Positions 28,565 to 40,433 of a stretch of 64,000 nucleotides of DNA are shown here, one piece after another. The notes under the pieces were generated by a model that saw only the letters and a program-made list of their open reading frames with translations, ran no database searches and was not told the DNA's origin. The DNA is taken from NCBI RefSeq assembly GCF_013911085.1, contig NZ_JACERN010000046.1, forward strand, positions 62,001 through 126,000, in the 5' to 3' direction. The translations under genes and the position numbers were made by a program. Numbering within the stretch: the first letter of the stretch is position 1; every line of letters starts with the position of its first letter. The DNA is from Aquitalea aquatica (GTDB lineage Bacteria; Pseudomonadota; Gammaproteobacteria; Burkholderiales; Chromobacteriaceae).

Positions 28565-29904
28565 GCCAGCTGTCCTTCCGCTCGCAAGACCTGGCTTAGT
28601 GCTTCGAAGCATTGCGGATCGATGGCGCTGTGCAGGTTCTGTCGCATGATGTCCAGGGTTTTGTCCACCGCGGTGGCCGGGTGGTAGGGGCGCTCGGCAT
28701 TGATGGCATCGAAAATGTCGGCGGTGGTGATGATACGGGTTTCCAGTGTGATGGCATCGCCGGCGAGGCCGCGCGGATAGCCTTTTCCATCCAGCCGTTC
28801 GTGATGGGCTGCGGCCACCTCGGCCAGTTCGGCAAAGATGTCCATCCGCCCCAGAATGGCACGGGTATAACTGGCGTGTTTTTGTACCGCTGCCCATTCC
28901 TCGGCGTCCAGTTTACCCGGCTTGTCCAGAATGCTGTTGCTGACGCCCAGCTTGCCCACATCGTGTAGCAGCGCACCGCGTTTAAGCCAGCGCCGGCGGG
29001 CATCATCCATGCCTAGCATGGCAGCAATACGGTCGGCGTAATGGCCTACACGCTGACTGTGGCCGGCGGTGAAGGGGCTTTTCGAGTCGACCACCTGGCC
29101 GAAGCCTTCGGCGATTTCATCCAGATAATCTTCGTCCACCTCGACGTGATGTTGGGCTGGTTCCAGCGCCAGTACCGCCTGATCCACTGCATCGGATTCC
29201 AACACCTGCCAGAAGGCGTCGTCGCCGGCCACACTGGCAAAGCAGGCGACCAACTGCGGGTCGAACCAGCCGCCGGCACGGCTGCTGATTTCGGCCAGAG
29301 CACCGGCGCGGCCACTGGTGATGTGAAACACATCGATCACCTGCGCCAGTAGTGCAATACGTGCATTGAGCGGAATGGCCTCGCCCTGCAGGCCCAGCGG
29401 CCGACCGGAGCCATCCCAGTGTTCGTCCAGCGACTGGATGCCACGTGCCACCTTTTCGTTGAAGCGCAGCTGGCGGGCGATGTCAGCTCCACGGTGGCAG
29501 CGGGTGTGGATCAGTTCGTCGGCAATTTCCTTGCCATTGCGCATGATGTTGACGATGGAGGCCAGGCGGTCGGCCCAGCCGGCGTGGCGGCCGGTGTGGC
29601 TGAACACAAAGCCCAGCATTTGCGGCAGGCCTTGGCCCACTCGTTTGAAGTCTTGCTTGAACTGGCGGTCGTCGGTGAGGTAGAGCTCGCTGATGCGGGC
29701 GGCATTGCTGCTGCAGCCCAGGTCTTTCAGCAGGATGGCGTAGTACAGCTCCCACTGTGACTGGCTGTCCAGGCCGATGGCGCGGCCGATATGCATGCCT
29801 ATCCAGCAGCTGCGCACGCAATGGCCTTCTGGCTGTCCCTCGGTAATATCCAGCGCATAGCTGAGCGAGCCCAGTAGTTCGGCCAGTTTTAGTGAGGCGC
29901 CCAT
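28561..29904 (-). CDS. Tandem HD-GYP protein (c-di-GMP phosphodiesterase, C-terminal domain active)
   Basis: A 447-residue cytoplasmic protein made of two HD-GYP-like domains. The C-terminal domain (about 258-440) is canonical: HD at 314-315 (LLHDVGKLG), HHERLDGKGYP at 367-377, predicting cleavage of cyclic di-GMP. The N-terminal domain (about 15-200) keeps the same helical plan but has KD (60-61) in place of HD and EHWDGSGRP (161-169) in place of HHE-x-DG-x-GYP, so it is likely non-catalytic, perhaps regulatory. No receiver or PAS domain precedes it. Convergent overlap of four bases with the SulP gene. Confidence 0.9.
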   Translation of the reverse strand: MGASLKLAELLGSLSYALDITEGQPEGHCVRSCWIGMHIGRAIGLDSQSQWELYYAILLKDLGCSSNAARISELYLTDDRQFKQDFKRVGQGLPQMLGFVFSHTGRHAGWADRLASIVNIMRNGKEIADELIHTRCHRGADIARQLRFNEKVARGIQSLDEHWDGSGRPLGLQGEAIPLNARIALLAQVIDVFHITSGRAGALAEISSRAGGWFDPQLVACFASVAGDDAFWQVLESDAVDQAVLALEPAQHHVEVDEDYLDEIAEGFGQVVDSKSPFTAGHSQRVGHYADRIAAMLGMDDARRRWLKRGALLHDVGKLGVSNSILDKPGKLDAEEWAAVQKHASYTRAILGRMDIFAELAEVAAAHHERLDGKGYPRGLAGDAITLETRIITTADIFDAINAERPYHPATAVDKTLDIMRQNLHSAIDPQCFEALSQVLRAEGQLA

Positions 29905-29965
29905 TGTGCGTGTCCTGTTTATAAAGCCTGACTGTACTGTAACTGGCGCTGGCGGATTTGCCCAA

Positions 29966-29995
29966 GAAAAACGGCATCGTCATGGACGATGCCGT
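29966..29995 (-). terminator. Terminator of ygiQ
   Basis: On the minus strand the stem ACGGCATCGTC/GACGATGCCGT is followed by T5, 18 bases beyond the ygiQ stop. Confidence 0.85.
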
Positions 29996-30012
29996 GGGCC
30001 GGTGCGCTTGGG

Positions 30013-32301
30013 TTAGCGTTTGGTTTTGTGGCGGCTATTGCTGCTGCCAGCCGTGCCGGCCGGTTTGCTGCCGGGTTTGGCACCTGGACGGCCAGTAGCT
30101 TGCGGGCGGCCGCCGAAGGGCTTGGCCTGCGGGGTGCTGGCTTTGCCTTGGCCAGAGCGCGGCTGGCCGGGTTTGCCGCTGCCCTGGCGTGCGGCCGGCG
30201 CGCCCAGGCGGTGGCGAATGGCGGCTGATTTGTCACCCGGCGGGGTGGGCGGAATCAGGCAGTGCTTGCTGTGGCCGATCAGGTCGCTGCGGCCCATATT
30301 GATCAGCGCGTCGTGAATGATCTGCCAGTTGTCCGGGTGGTGATAGCGCAGGAAGGCCTTGTGCAGCTTGCGACGGTAACCATCGCGTACCACATCCACT
30401 TTTTCCGAGCTGCGCGACAGGCGCTTGAGCGGATTGCGCCGGGTATGCCACATGGTGGTGGCCATGGCCATTGGCGTCGGGGTGAAGGTTTGCACCTGAT
30501 CCAGGCGGAAGTTGTTCTTCTTCAGCCACAGCGCCAGATTCATCATGTCCTCATCGCTGGTGCCGGGGTGGGCTGCAATGAAGTAGGGGATCAGGTACTG
30601 CTCCTTGCCCGCCTGACGGCTGAAGCGTTCGAACAGCTCCTTGAACTTGTCGTAAGCGCCCATGCCCGGCTTCATCATCTTGGACAGCGGGCCGTCTTCG
30701 GTGTGTTCTGGGGCGATTTTCAGGTAGCCGCCCACATGGTGCTGTACCAGTTCCTTGATGTATTCGGGCGAGCGCACAGCCAGGTCATAACGCAGACCGG
30801 ACTGGATGTTGATCTTCTTCACGCCGGGCAGGGCACGCGCCTTGCGATACAGCTGAATCAGATGGCTGTGGTCGGTGCCCAGGTTTTCGCAGATGTCTGG
30901 GAATACACAGGACAGCTTGCGACAGGAGCGCTCGATATTCGGGTCCTTGCACGACAGGCGGTACATATTGGCAGTCGGGCCACCCAGATCGGAGATGTGG
31001 CCGGTAAAGCCCGGCGTCTTGTCGCGGATTTCCTCGATCTCATGCAGGATGGATTCTTCCGAGCGGCTCTGGATGATGCGGCCCTCGTGCTCGGTAATCG
31101 AGCAGAAGGTACAGCCGCCAAAGCAGCCGCGCATGATGTTGACCGAGTACTTGATCATCTCCCAGGCCGGAATGTGCGCATCGCCGTAGGACGGGTGCGG
31201 ATTGCGGGCGTAGGGCAGGCCGTAGACGAAGTCCATTTCCTCGGTAGTCAGCGGAATGGGCGGCGGGTTCAGCCACACATCGCGGCTGCCATGCAGCTGT
31301 ACCAGCGCACGGGCATTGCCGGGGTTGGATTCCAGATGCAGGGTGCGGCTGGCGTGGGCGTACAGCACCGGATCATGTGCCACGGCTTCGTATGCCGGGA
31401 TGCGGATGACGGTTTTGGCGCGTTCGGCACGGCGTTTGGCCAGACGCTCTTCGCGCGACTCGATGCGGATCACCTGCGGTGCGGTCGGGTCGCTGCCCTT
31501 GGTTGCTTCGGCAGCCTGTTCCGGTATTTCCTGATAGGGGTTCAGGTGCGGATCGACATGGCCGGGCAGGTCCACCACGCTGGAGTCCATTTCCTGCCAT
31601 TCTTCATCCGGCCGCCAGCCTTGCTGCACTACAAAGGCCGTGCCGCGTACGTCGCGGATCTCGCTGAGTTTTTCACCCTTGGCGGCACGGTGGGCAATTT
31701 CCACCAGCGCGCGCTCGGCATTGCCATACAGCAGGATGTCGGCCTTGGAGGTGATCAGTACCGACTGGCGTACCTTGTCGCTCCAGTAGTCGAAGTGGGC
31801 GATGCGGCGCAGGCTGGCCTCGATGGAACCGATCATCACCCCCACCCCCGGGTAGGCTTCGCGGCAGCGCTGGGCATACACGGTAACGGCGCGGTCCGGG
31901 CGCTTGTTCGGTTCGGCATTCGGGGTGTAGGCGTCGTCGGAGCGCGGACGACGGTCAGCCGTGTAGCGGTTGATCATCGAGTCCATATTGCCGGCGGTAA
32001 CGCCAAAGAACAGATTGGGCTTGCCCAGCGCTCGGAAGGGCTCGGCCGATTGCCAGTCCGGCTGCGCGATGATGCCTACCCGGAAGCCCTGCGCTTCCAG
32101 CAGCCGGCCTACCAGGGCCATGCCGAAGCTGGGGTGATCGATATAGCAGTCGCCGGAAATCAGGATGATGTCGCAGGAATCCCAGCCCAGCTCGTCCATT
32201 TCGGCGCGGCTCATCGGCAGGAAGGGGGCGTTGCCAAAGCGGCTGGCCCAGTACTTGCGGTAAGAGGTGATCGGTTTTGCGGCGGCTGCTAGTGTCGTCA
32301 T
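30013..32301 (-). CDS. ygiQ: YgiQ-family radical SAM protein
   Basis: A 762-residue radical SAM protein of unknown reaction. A DUF3497-type N-terminal region is followed by the radical SAM core with the cluster motif [12 protein letters not shown] (Cys393, Cys397, Cys400). The basic Ala/Pro/Gly/Lys-rich tail (about 690-762) is low complexity, as in other YgiQ proteins. It is a single gene with its own terminator; the upstream neighbour is divergent. Confidence 0.93.
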   Translation of the reverse strand: MTTLAAAAKPITSYRKYWASRFGNAPFLPMSRAEMDELGWDSCDIILISGDCYIDHPSFGMALVGRLLEAQGFRVGIIAQPDWQSAEPFRALGKPNLFFGVTAGNMDSMINRYTADRRPRSDDAYTPNAEPNKRPDRAVTVYAQRCREAYPGVGVMIGSIEASLRRIAHFDYWSDKVRQSVLITSKADILLYGNAERALVEIAHRAAKGEKLSEIRDVRGTAFVVQQGWRPDEEWQEMDSSVVDLPGHVDPHLNPYQEIPEQAAEATKGSDPTAPQVIRIESREERLAKRRAERAKTVIRIPAYEAVAHDPVLYAHASRTLHLESNPGNARALVQLHGSRDVWLNPPPIPLTTEEMDFVYGLPYARNPHPSYGDAHIPAWEMIKYSVNIMRGCFGGCTFCSITEHEGRIIQSRSEESILHEIEEIRDKTPGFTGHISDLGGPTANMYRLSCKDPNIERSCRKLSCVFPDICENLGTDHSHLIQLYRKARALPGVKKINIQSGLRYDLAVRSPEYIKELVQHHVGGYLKIAPEHTEDGPLSKMMKPGMGAYDKFKELFERFSRQAGKEQYLIPYFIAAHPGTSDEDMMNLALWLKKNNFRLDQVQTFTPTPMAMATTMWHTRRNPLKRLSRSSEKVDVVRDGYRRKLHKAFLRYHHPDNWQIIHDALINMGRSDLIGHSKHCLIPPTPPGDKSAAIRHRLGAPAARQGSGKPGQPRSGQGKASTPQAKPFGGRPQATGRPGAKPGSKPAGTAGSSNSRHKTKR

Positions 32302-32596
32302 GCTGATGGAATGCGGTAGTGGCGCTGGTGTGCGAGCAACCCGGCATTATGCCGCACTTTTTGGGTTTTATCACTATAAACAGTTGTTTTTTATGATAAA
32401 TTGTCGTGCTGCAAGTAGGGCTAAGTCTGACAGGGAGTTTTGCTGGGGAATCAGCAGCTTGTCCGCAGCATGCCGACGGGATGTGACCTCGGCCGCAGAT
32501 TGGCGTAACCTGCTGTTTTGTCGCCCGTGGCAAGCGGCATGTTTTCTGTCTGATAGACGCCGTTGCCAGCAGAACCCCACAGAAAGCCCTAGAGAC

Positions 32597-33451
32597 ATGA
32601 CTAGCCAGATTCTACAGCTAGCGGGTAGGCCGCAGCATTCGCAAGTCGCCGCGCTGGAAAGCGGCAAGGTATTGTTTTTGCCGCAGCTGGATTTTGCCAT
32701 CCAGCCCGCCGAGCTAGGCTTGCTGAATCCGCAAGTGGCCGACCCCAAGCGCAAGAACATCAGCCTGGACCCGCAAACGGACGGCAAGCTGCATGGTGTG
32801 GCCGATCCGGCCAATGAAGCGGCGGTACGGGCGCTGATCAGCCGCTACCGCGAATGCGCCTTTGCCCTGGTCGAGCAGTTGCTGCCGGAATACCGTGGCA
32901 AGCTGCGTGCCGCGCCCACCAGCTTGCGTCTGCTGCGGGTGGAAGATCGCCAGACTTCCTGGCGCAAGGACGACAGCCGCCTGCATGTGGATGCCTTCCC
33001 CTCCCGTCCCACCTATGGCGAGCGCATCCTGCGTGTGTTTTACAATGCCAATCCCAATGGCGAACCGCGCGTGTGGCGTGTCGGCGAGCCGTTTGCCGAC
33101 ATGGCGCGGCGCATGTTGCCGCGCATTCCCCGCCAGTGGCCGGGCTCGGCTGCGCTGATGGCGGCACTGAAGATTACCAAGCGCAAGCGCAGTGCTTACG
33201 ATCACCTGATGCTGCATCTGCATGATGCCATGAAAGCCGACATGGACTACCAGCGCACTTGCCCGCAGGAAACCATGCCTTTCCCGCCGGGCTGCGGCTG
33301 GGTGTGCTTCTCCGACCATGCCTCGCATGCCGTGATGTCCGGCCAGTTCATGCTGGAGCAGACTTTCTGGCTGCCGGCAGAGGACATGGCCGATCCGGCA
33401 CGTTCGCCCTTGGCCGAGCTGCAGGCCATCACCGGTCGTCAACTGATCTAG
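32597..33451 (+). CDS. kdoO: Kdo hydroxylase (Fe(II)/2-oxoglutarate-dependent)
   Basis: A 284-residue KdoO-type dioxygenase that hydroxylates the 3-deoxy-manno-octulosonic acid of the lipopolysaccharide inner core at C-3. The metal-binding pair is His130 and Asp132 in LHVDAFPSRPTYG; a distal HAVMSGQFMLEQTFWLP holds the third ligand region. ATG 32597 gives the family length and N-terminus; longer in-frame starts extend into an AT-rich promoter-like region. It suits a betaproteobacterium with modified core LPS and complements lpxH elsewhere in the window. Confidence 0.9.
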   Translation: MTSQILQLAGRPQHSQVAALESGKVLFLPQLDFAIQPAELGLLNPQVADPKRKNISLDPQTDGKLHGVADPANEAAVRALISRYRECAFALVEQLLPEYRGKLRAAPTSLRLLRVEDRQTSWRKDDSRLHVDAFPSRPTYGERILRVFYNANPNGEPRVWRVGEPFADMARRMLPRIPRQWPGSAALMAALKITKRKRSAYDHLMLHLHDAMKADMDYQRTCPQETMPFPPGCGWVCFSDHASHAVMSGQFMLEQTFWLPAEDMADPARSPLAELQAITGRQLI

Positions 33452-33557
33452 TTAGTCCGGAACGGGCCGGTTTTCGTCATGCCGGGGCTGGCCCTCCCCA
33501 TCAAGGGCAAATCGGTTACAATCACCGATTGCTTCCATTTAGTCTGCAGCCAGAATC

Positions 33558-35243
<1,686 letters not shown>

Positions 35244-35270
35244 ACCTGCCGCCAGCCATATCGTGTACAG

Positions 35271-35295
35271 AAGCGGGCCATAGGCCCGCTTTTTT
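35271..35295 (+). terminator. glnS terminator
   Basis: Nine-base stem AAGCGGGCC/GGCCCGCTT with an ATA loop and a T run, 28 bases after the glnS stop. Confidence 0.88.
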
Positions 35296-35450
35296 CATGT
35301 CCGCGGCCCCGGTTACACCGCAGCGCGGACTTTGACAAGCTTCGCCAGCGCAGCATTTGATGCGCGTCGACTTTGGCGTGATGTAATTTGCCTGCTACAC
35401 AAGCGCTGCTTAGCATCAAAACCATCAGTCTTGCTTCGCGGAGAAATGCC

Positions 35451-36668
35451 ATGAACCAGCCACGCCTGCTGTATCTGCAATCCGGCGGCCCCACCGCCGT
35501 GCTCAACGCCTCGGCGCAAGGGGTGATTGAAACCGCGCGTAAGCTGGGCATCTCGGTGTATGCCGCCCGCGACGGTCTGGCTGGCCTGCTGGAAGACCGG
35601 CTGGTGAATACCGATGGTGTGTCCGATCACGACATCGCGCGGCTGGGTTTCCTGCCCGGTGGGCATTTTGGGGTCAGCCGCCGCATGATAGGCCGTTTCG
35701 ACAAATGTCCCGAAGACTGGCTGCGCATGAAAGCGGTGCTGGCGCGTCACGGCATTCATTATTTGCTGATCAATGGGGGTAACGGCTCACTGGGCTGTGC
35801 GGCGCGGCTGGCAGATTTTCAGCGCCACACTGGCCACGCCCTGCATGTCATCGGCGTACCCAAAACCATAGACAACGATCTGGTCGGCACCGACAACAGC
35901 CCGGGCTATGGCTCGGCGGCCAAGTTTCTGGCCAGCACCATGCTGGAAGTGGGCATGGACATGATCAGCATGGGCCGTGGTCGGGTATTCATCATGGAGG
36001 CCATGGGCCGCCATACCGGCTGGCTGGCGGCAGCCCCGGCCGCAGCGCGCATTCATGGCGGGCAGGCACCGCATATCGTGCTGCTGCCGGAGGTGCCGTT
36101 TGAGCAAGACAAGTTTCTGGCTGCGGTGGATGCCAGCCTGGCGGCGCACGGCCAGTGTGCCATTTCGGTGGCCGAAGGGTTGGTGGATGCCTCCGGGCGC
36201 TTTGTCACCGAAGCCAATGCCTCGGCTGTGTATGGCCATGAGCAACTGGGCGGGGTGGGTAGCTGGCTGGCTGGTCTGCTCAAGCGCGAACGCGGCCTGT
36301 CTGCCCATGTGGCACAGGTGGATTATCTGCAACGCGCTGCCGGGCATCTGGTGTCGGCCACCGATGCCGCACAGGCTTACCAGATGGGGCAGAAGGGCGT
36401 GGAGTGGCTGCAGGCTGGCCGCAGTGGCGAGATGGCGGGTATCCGTCGCCTGTCCGATCACCCTTACCGCTGGGAAGTGGCGGCGTTTCCGCTCTCTGAT
36501 GTGGGGGATCTGGAAAAGGCTTTCCCTGCGCACTTCATCTCCGCCGATGGCTATGGCGTGACCCAGGTCTTTCTGGACTACCTGTTGCCGCTGATGGAAG
36601 GCGAGCGCATGCCACCTTTCCGCCAGGGCTTGCCGGACTACCGCCGTATTGAATGGCCGCCAGTGTGA
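35451..36668 (+). CDS. 6-phosphofructokinase, phosphoryl-donor type uncertain
   Basis: A 405-residue PFK of the long bacterial type. The fructose-6-phosphate/catalytic segment is PKTIDNDLVGTD (Asp141 and Asp143) and MGRHTGWLAA is the second substrate block. At the donor site it reads NGGNGS (Asn111, Gly112). ATP-type enzymes have GGDGS with Gly before TIDND; PPi-type enzymes have GGDDS with Lys there. This protein has Gly112 (ATP-like), Lys138 (PPi-like) and Asn in place of the usual Asp103 equivalent. A PPi-dependent role in a Chromobacteriaceae glycolysis/gluconeogenesis is plausible. ATG 35451 follows GGAGAAA. Confidence 0.85.
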   Translation: MNQPRLLYLQSGGPTAVLNASAQGVIETARKLGISVYAARDGLAGLLEDRLVNTDGVSDHDIARLGFLPGGHFGVSRRMIGRFDKCPEDWLRMKAVLARHGIHYLLINGGNGSLGCAARLADFQRHTGHALHVIGVPKTIDNDLVGTDNSPGYGSAAKFLASTMLEVGMDMISMGRGRVFIMEAMGRHTGWLAAAPAAARIHGGQAPHIVLLPEVPFEQDKFLAAVDASLAAHGQCAISVAEGLVDASGRFVTEANASAVYGHEQLGGVGSWLAGLLKRERGLSAHVAQVDYLQRAAGHLVSATDAAQAYQMGQKGVEWLQAGRSGEMAGIRRLSDHPYRWEVAAFPLSDVGDLEKAFPAHFISADGYGVTQVFLDYLLPLMEGERMPPFRQGLPDYRRIEWPPV

Positions 36669-36699
36669 CCCCATCTGTCAGCTTTCGTTGGTCAAGCCG

Positions 36700-36726
36700 C
36701 CGGGCCATGTGCCCGGTTTTGCATTT
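36700..36726 (+). terminator. Probable terminator after phosphofructokinase
   Basis: Stem CCGGGC/GCCCGG with CATGT loop followed by TTTTGCATTTT, 32 bases past the stop. The T tract is interrupted, so it is weaker than others in the window. Confidence 0.6.
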
Positions 36727-36822
36727 TGCGCATCGCTTGTCGGGCAGTGTGCAGGCGCTTCGCGGGGGCTTGACGACTCTGCTACAATTTCCCCTTTTAC
36801 CCAAGCACAGGTTATCTAGATC

Positions 36823-38196
36823 ATGCTGAACGTGTACAACACCCTGACTCGCCAGAAAGAAGAGTTCCACCCCATCGAACCGGGCAAGGTGCGTATGTAT
36901 GTGTGTGGCATGACGGTGTACGACCTCTGTCATATCGGCCATGCCCGCATGCTGGCGGCCTTTGACGTGATCTACCGCTGGCTCAAGGCCTCCGGCTACG
37001 ATGTCAATTACGTGCGCAATATCACCGACATCGAAGACAAGATCATCAAGCGTGCGCTGGAACGCGGCATCACCCCGGACCAGCTGGTAGCCGAAACCAT
37101 TGCCGACATGCATCAGGACGCCGCCGCGCTGAACCTGCTGCCGCCGACACACGAGCCGCGTGCCACCCACCACGTGGGCGGCATGATTGCGCTGATCGAA
37201 CAGCTGATTGCCAATGGCAAGGCCTACCCGGCCCCCAATGGCGACGTGTACTACGCGGTGCGCGAGTTTGAAGGCTACGGCAAGCTGTCCGGCCGTACGC
37301 TGGACAAACTGCGCGCCGGTGAGCGGGTGGAAATCGACCCCAACAAGCGCGATCCGCTGGACTTCGTGCTGTGGAAAGCGGCCAAGCCGGGCGAACCGTC
37401 GTGGGAAAGCCCGTGGGGTGCTGGCCGTCCGGGCTGGCATATCGAATGCTCGGTGATGAGCTGCCACCACCTGGGTGAGCATTTCGACATTCATGGCGGC
37501 GGCGAAGACCTGCAATTCCCGCACCACGAAAACGAAATCGCCCAGTCCGAGGGCGCGCACGGCCACAAGTATGTCAACTACTGGCTGCACAATGGCTTTA
37601 TCAATGTCGATGGCGAAAAGATGTCCAAATCGCTGGGCAATTTCTTCACCATCCGCGACGTGTTGCAGCACTTCGACGGCGAGGTTGTGCGCTTCTTCAT
37701 CGTGCGCAGCCACTACCGCAGCCCGGTCAACTACACCGACAGCATCCTCAACGATGCCAAGCAGGGTCTGACCCGGCTGTACACTGCCTTGCGCGGCCTG
37801 GAGCTGCCGGCGTCCACGGGTATCGACTGGAGCAACCCGTACGCAGCGCGCTTCAAGGCGGCCATGGACGACGACTTCAGCTCCTCCGAAGCCGTGGCTG
37901 TGCTGTTTGATCTGGCCGGTGAGGTCAACAAGACGCGCGATGTTCAACTGGCACGCCTGATGAAGGATCTGGCCGGTGTGCTGGGCCTGCTGCAGCGCGA
38001 GCCGGAGGAATTCCTCAAGGCAGGAGCAGGTGAGGGCGAATTGACTGCCGAGCAGATCGAAGCGCTGATCCAGGCGCGTCGCGATGCGCGTGCCAGCAAG
38101 AACTGGGCCGAATCTGACCGCATCCGTGACGAGCTGATCGCCAAGGGTGTGGTGCTGGAAGACAACGCCCAGGGCACTAGCTGGCGTCGTGCCTGA
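36823..38196 (+). CDS. cysS: Cysteinyl-tRNA synthetase
   Basis: A 457-residue class I synthetase. The HIGH motif is in [11 protein letters not shown], the first zinc Cys in YVCGMTVYD, further zinc ligands in [19 protein letters not shown] and HHENE, and [10 protein letters not shown] is the KMSKS loop. Length and both termini are normal. It is followed by a GGTCAG-type stem-loop (about 38209-38248) lacking a T run, and then by the rpmE promoter. Confidence 0.97.
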   Translation: MLNVYNTLTRQKEEFHPIEPGKVRMYVCGMTVYDLCHIGHARMLAAFDVIYRWLKASGYDVNYVRNITDIEDKIIKRALERGITPDQLVAETIADMHQDAAALNLLPPTHEPRATHHVGGMIALIEQLIANGKAYPAPNGDVYYAVREFEGYGKLSGRTLDKLRAGERVEIDPNKRDPLDFVLWKAAKPGEPSWESPWGAGRPGWHIECSVMSCHHLGEHFDIHGGGEDLQFPHHENEIAQSEGAHGHKYVNYWLHNGFINVDGEKMSKSLGNFFTIRDVLQHFDGEVVRFFIVRSHYRSPVNYTDSILNDAKQGLTRLYTALRGLELPASTGIDWSNPYAARFKAAMDDDFSSSEAVAVLFDLAGEVNKTRDVQLARLMKDLAGVLGLLQREPEEFLKAGAGEGELTAEQIEALIQARRDARASKNWAESDRIRDELIAKGVVLEDNAQGTSWRRA

Positions 38197-38308
38197 CATG
38201 AGGCAAGTCGGCAAGGTCAGGCCAGAGTAAAGGGCTGACCTTGCCGATATGATTGGCCACAGCATCGGACCATGCCGGCAACTTGCCACTGTTTTAATCT
38301 TGAGCGAC

Positions 38309-38337
38309 TTGTCAAGCGCAAATAAAGCGCGGATAAT
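38309..38337 (+). promoter_or_regulatory. Sigma-70 promoter of rpmE
   Basis: TTGTCA at 38309-38314 and GATAAT at 38332-38337 are separated by exactly 17 bases, predicting a start near 38344 and a leader of about 55 bases that contains a CCTGTA/TACAGG hairpin-like element before the AAGGAAG ribosome site. Confidence 0.7.
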
Positions 38338-38398
38338 GCGTCCTCTTGACCCTGTAGTACAGGCAAAACCCCTGTACCCGTAAACTAAGGAAGCTCTC

Positions 38399-38614
38399 AT
38401 GCGCGCTGATATCCACCCGAATTACACCGACGTTGCGGTTACCTGCTCTTGCGGTAACACCTTCACTACCAAGTCGACCATGGCCAAGGACGCCTTCCAC
38501 ATTGAAGTGTGCTCCAGCTGCCACCCGTTCTACACCGGTAAGCAGAAGATTGTTGATACCGCTGGTCGTATCGACAAGTTCAACCAGAAGTTCGGCGGCT
38601 TCTTCAAGCGCTAA
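38399..38614 (+). CDS. rpmE: 50S ribosomal protein L31 (zinc type)
   Basis: A 71-residue L31. Cys16, Cys18, Cys38 and Cys41 (CSC and CSSC) are the zinc ligands that mark the C+ form, as opposed to the zinc-free paralogue used in zinc starvation. [15 protein letters not shown] and HPFYTGKQK match the family. It has its own promoter and a strong terminator, so it is monocistronic. Confidence 0.97.
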   Translation: MRADIHPNYTDVAVTCSCGNTFTTKSTMAKDAFHIEVCSSCHPFYTGKQKIVDTAGRIDKFNQKFGGFFKR

Positions 38615-38628
38615 GCTTGTAAGCTTTG

Positions 38629-38658
38629 GAAAAAAGGCAGCCATGGCTGCCTTTTTTC
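38629..38658 (+). terminator. rpmE terminator
   Basis: Near-perfect stem AAAGGCAGCC/GGCTGCCTTT with an AT loop and T6, 16 bases after the stop. Confidence 0.88.
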
Positions 38659-38724
38659 ATTTCCGCTGCCCGCGCTTGCACATTAAAATAGCGTATTACT
38701 TCTACTTGACTGGCGCGCGCCTCG

Positions 38725-40380
38725 ATGCTGACGTACTCCCCGCAAAACGCCACCGTTCCCGTTCCCACTGAAAAACCCTGGGTCTTGCTGCTGCTGTGTT
38801 TCGTCTGGCTGTGGCCCGGCATTATCGGCCACGACCCGTGGAAGCCGGACGAACCCTATGTGATGGCGGTGGTAGAGGGCATGCTGCGCAGCGGCAACTG
38901 GCTGCTGCCCACCCTGCAGGGGGTGCCCTATCTGGAGTCGCCGCCCTTGTATTACTGGGTGGCCGCTGGTTTTGCCAAGCTGTTTTCGCCCTGGCTGCTA
39001 CCCGCGCATGATGCCGCTCGCCTGGCCACGCCGTTGTTCATGGCGCTGGGCCTGACGCTGGCCGGCATGACCGGGCGCGATTTGATCGGCCGCCGTTACG
39101 GCCGCAGTGTGGTGATGATACTGATAGGCTGCCTGGGCCTGATTGTCACCGGCCACCAGATGACACCCATGGTGGCCAGCTTTACCGGTTTTGCCGCCGC
39201 CTTTTATGCCTTGTCGCTGACCCTGCGTTCTCCCGGTCTGGCCGGGGCGATACTGGGGGCGGCCAGCGTCACACTGTTTCTCAGTGCCAGCCTGCTGGAA
39301 GTGATGCTGGTGTGGGCCGTGGTGATTTTCCTGCCGGCCTTTACTGCCTGGCGCAACAAGCGTTACGCCATCACCGTGTTCATGGCGCTGCTGGTGGCTT
39401 TGCCGGTGGCGCTGATCTGGCCGCTGCAGCTGGAGCGCAGCTATCCGGCACTGTTCCGTCTGTGGTGGGAGCGCCATGCGCTGGGCCCGCTGGATGGCTT
39501 TGGCAAAGTCAGCCTGTTCCACGGCTTCGGCTACTACACCTTCAATACCATCTGGTTTGCCTGGCCGGCTTGGCCGCTGGCGGCCTGGACGCTGTTCCGC
39601 AATCGCAAGTACGAACTACCCATGTTGCAGCTGCCGCTGATGTTTTTTGGCGTGGTGCTGATCATGCTGACGCTGTCCGAACGTAAGAGCATGGATTACG
39701 CCATGCCCTTGCTGCTGCCGCTGTCGCTCTTGGCTGCGGTGGAACTGGACAATCTGCGCCGTGGCGCGGCGGCCTTTCTCAACTGGTTTGGGCTGATGAC
39801 CTTCGGCGTGTTCGGGCTGTTGATCTGGGCTGGCTGGGCGGCAATGAACTATGGCTGGCCCGAGCGGCTGGCCGGACGCGCGCAGTATTTCAGCCCCTAC
39901 TATGTGCCGCATGTTTCGGTGCTGGCCGCGGTATTTGCCGTGCTGGCCACCATTACCTGGATCTGGGCGGTAACGCGCAGCCATTTGCGTGGCCGGCAGG
40001 CCATTACCAACTGGGCGGCCGGGCTGACCTTGTGCTGGGGACTGGCGCTCAGCCTGTGGCTGCCGTGGCTGGATGCAGCCAAGAGCTACCGTCCGGTGGT
40101 GGAGAGCATGGTGCGGGCCATGCCGGCAGCCGGACTGGACAAGGCGCAGTGCATCGCGACCGAAAACCAGAACATGGTGGCGCGTATCAGCTGGCATTAC
40201 TACGCGGGCATCGATCTGCTGGCTTATCCAGCGGGGGAGAGCAGTCCTTGCGACTACCAGCTGCTGGTGCGCTCGCGCAATGATGGCCTGGCCGAACCAG
40301 GCTGGACCTTGCTGTGGCAGGGGGCAAGGCCGCGTGAGAAGTTTGAGCTGTTTGGTTTGTTCCGGCGTGCAAACAACTAG
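38725..40380 (+). CDS. ArnT-like glycosyltransferase, GT39/PMT superfamily
   Basis: A 551-residue integral membrane protein with about 12 helices. The first periplasmic loop carries GHDPWKPDEPY, the Asp-Glu catalytic motif of ArnT/PMT-type enzymes that use polyprenyl-phosphate sugars, and LESPPLYYW follows. It likely transfers a sugar to lipid A, LPS core or a protein at the periplasmic face. No arn pathway genes flank it, so the donor sugar is unknown; aminoarabinose specificity should not be assumed. Length matches ArnT. Confidence 0.85.
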   Translation: MLTYSPQNATVPVPTEKPWVLLLLCFVWLWPGIIGHDPWKPDEPYVMAVVEGMLRSGNWLLPTLQGVPYLESPPLYYWVAAGFAKLFSPWLLPAHDAARLATPLFMALGLTLAGMTGRDLIGRRYGRSVVMILIGCLGLIVTGHQMTPMVASFTGFAAAFYALSLTLRSPGLAGAILGAASVTLFLSASLLEVMLVWAVVIFLPAFTAWRNKRYAITVFMALLVALPVALIWPLQLERSYPALFRLWWERHALGPLDGFGKVSLFHGFGYYTFNTIWFAWPAWPLAAWTLFRNRKYELPMLQLPLMFFGVVLIMLTLSERKSMDYAMPLLLPLSLLAAVELDNLRRGAAAFLNWFGLMTFGVFGLLIWAGWAAMNYGWPERLAGRAQYFSPYYVPHVSVLAAVFAVLATITWIWAVTRSHLRGRQAITNWAAGLTLCWGLALSLWLPWLDAAKSYRPVVESMVRAMPAAGLDKAQCIATENQNMVARISWHYYAGIDLLAYPAGESSPCDYQLLVRSRNDGLAEPGWTLLWQGARPREKFELFGLFRRANN

Positions 40381-40407
40381 CGCACGTCGTCACCATTCAC
40401 CAGAGAC

Positions 40408-40433
40408 AGGGCCGGATCGTACCGGCCCTTTTT
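40408..40433 (+). terminator. Terminator of the GT39 gene
   Basis: Eight-base stem AGGGCCGG/CCGGCCCT with an ATCGTA loop and T5, 28 bases past the stop; its right edge touches the stop codon of the convergent hemerythrin gene. Confidence 0.85.

Noticed and set aside
30262-32292. A 676-codon plus-strand frame opposite ygiQ
   Set aside because: ygiQ has a radical SAM motif and full-length homology; the opposite frame has none.
36535-38400. A 621-codon minus-strand frame opposite cysS and the end of the phosphofructokinase gene
   Set aside because: Covers parts of two real genes and their intergenic gap with no recognisable domain.
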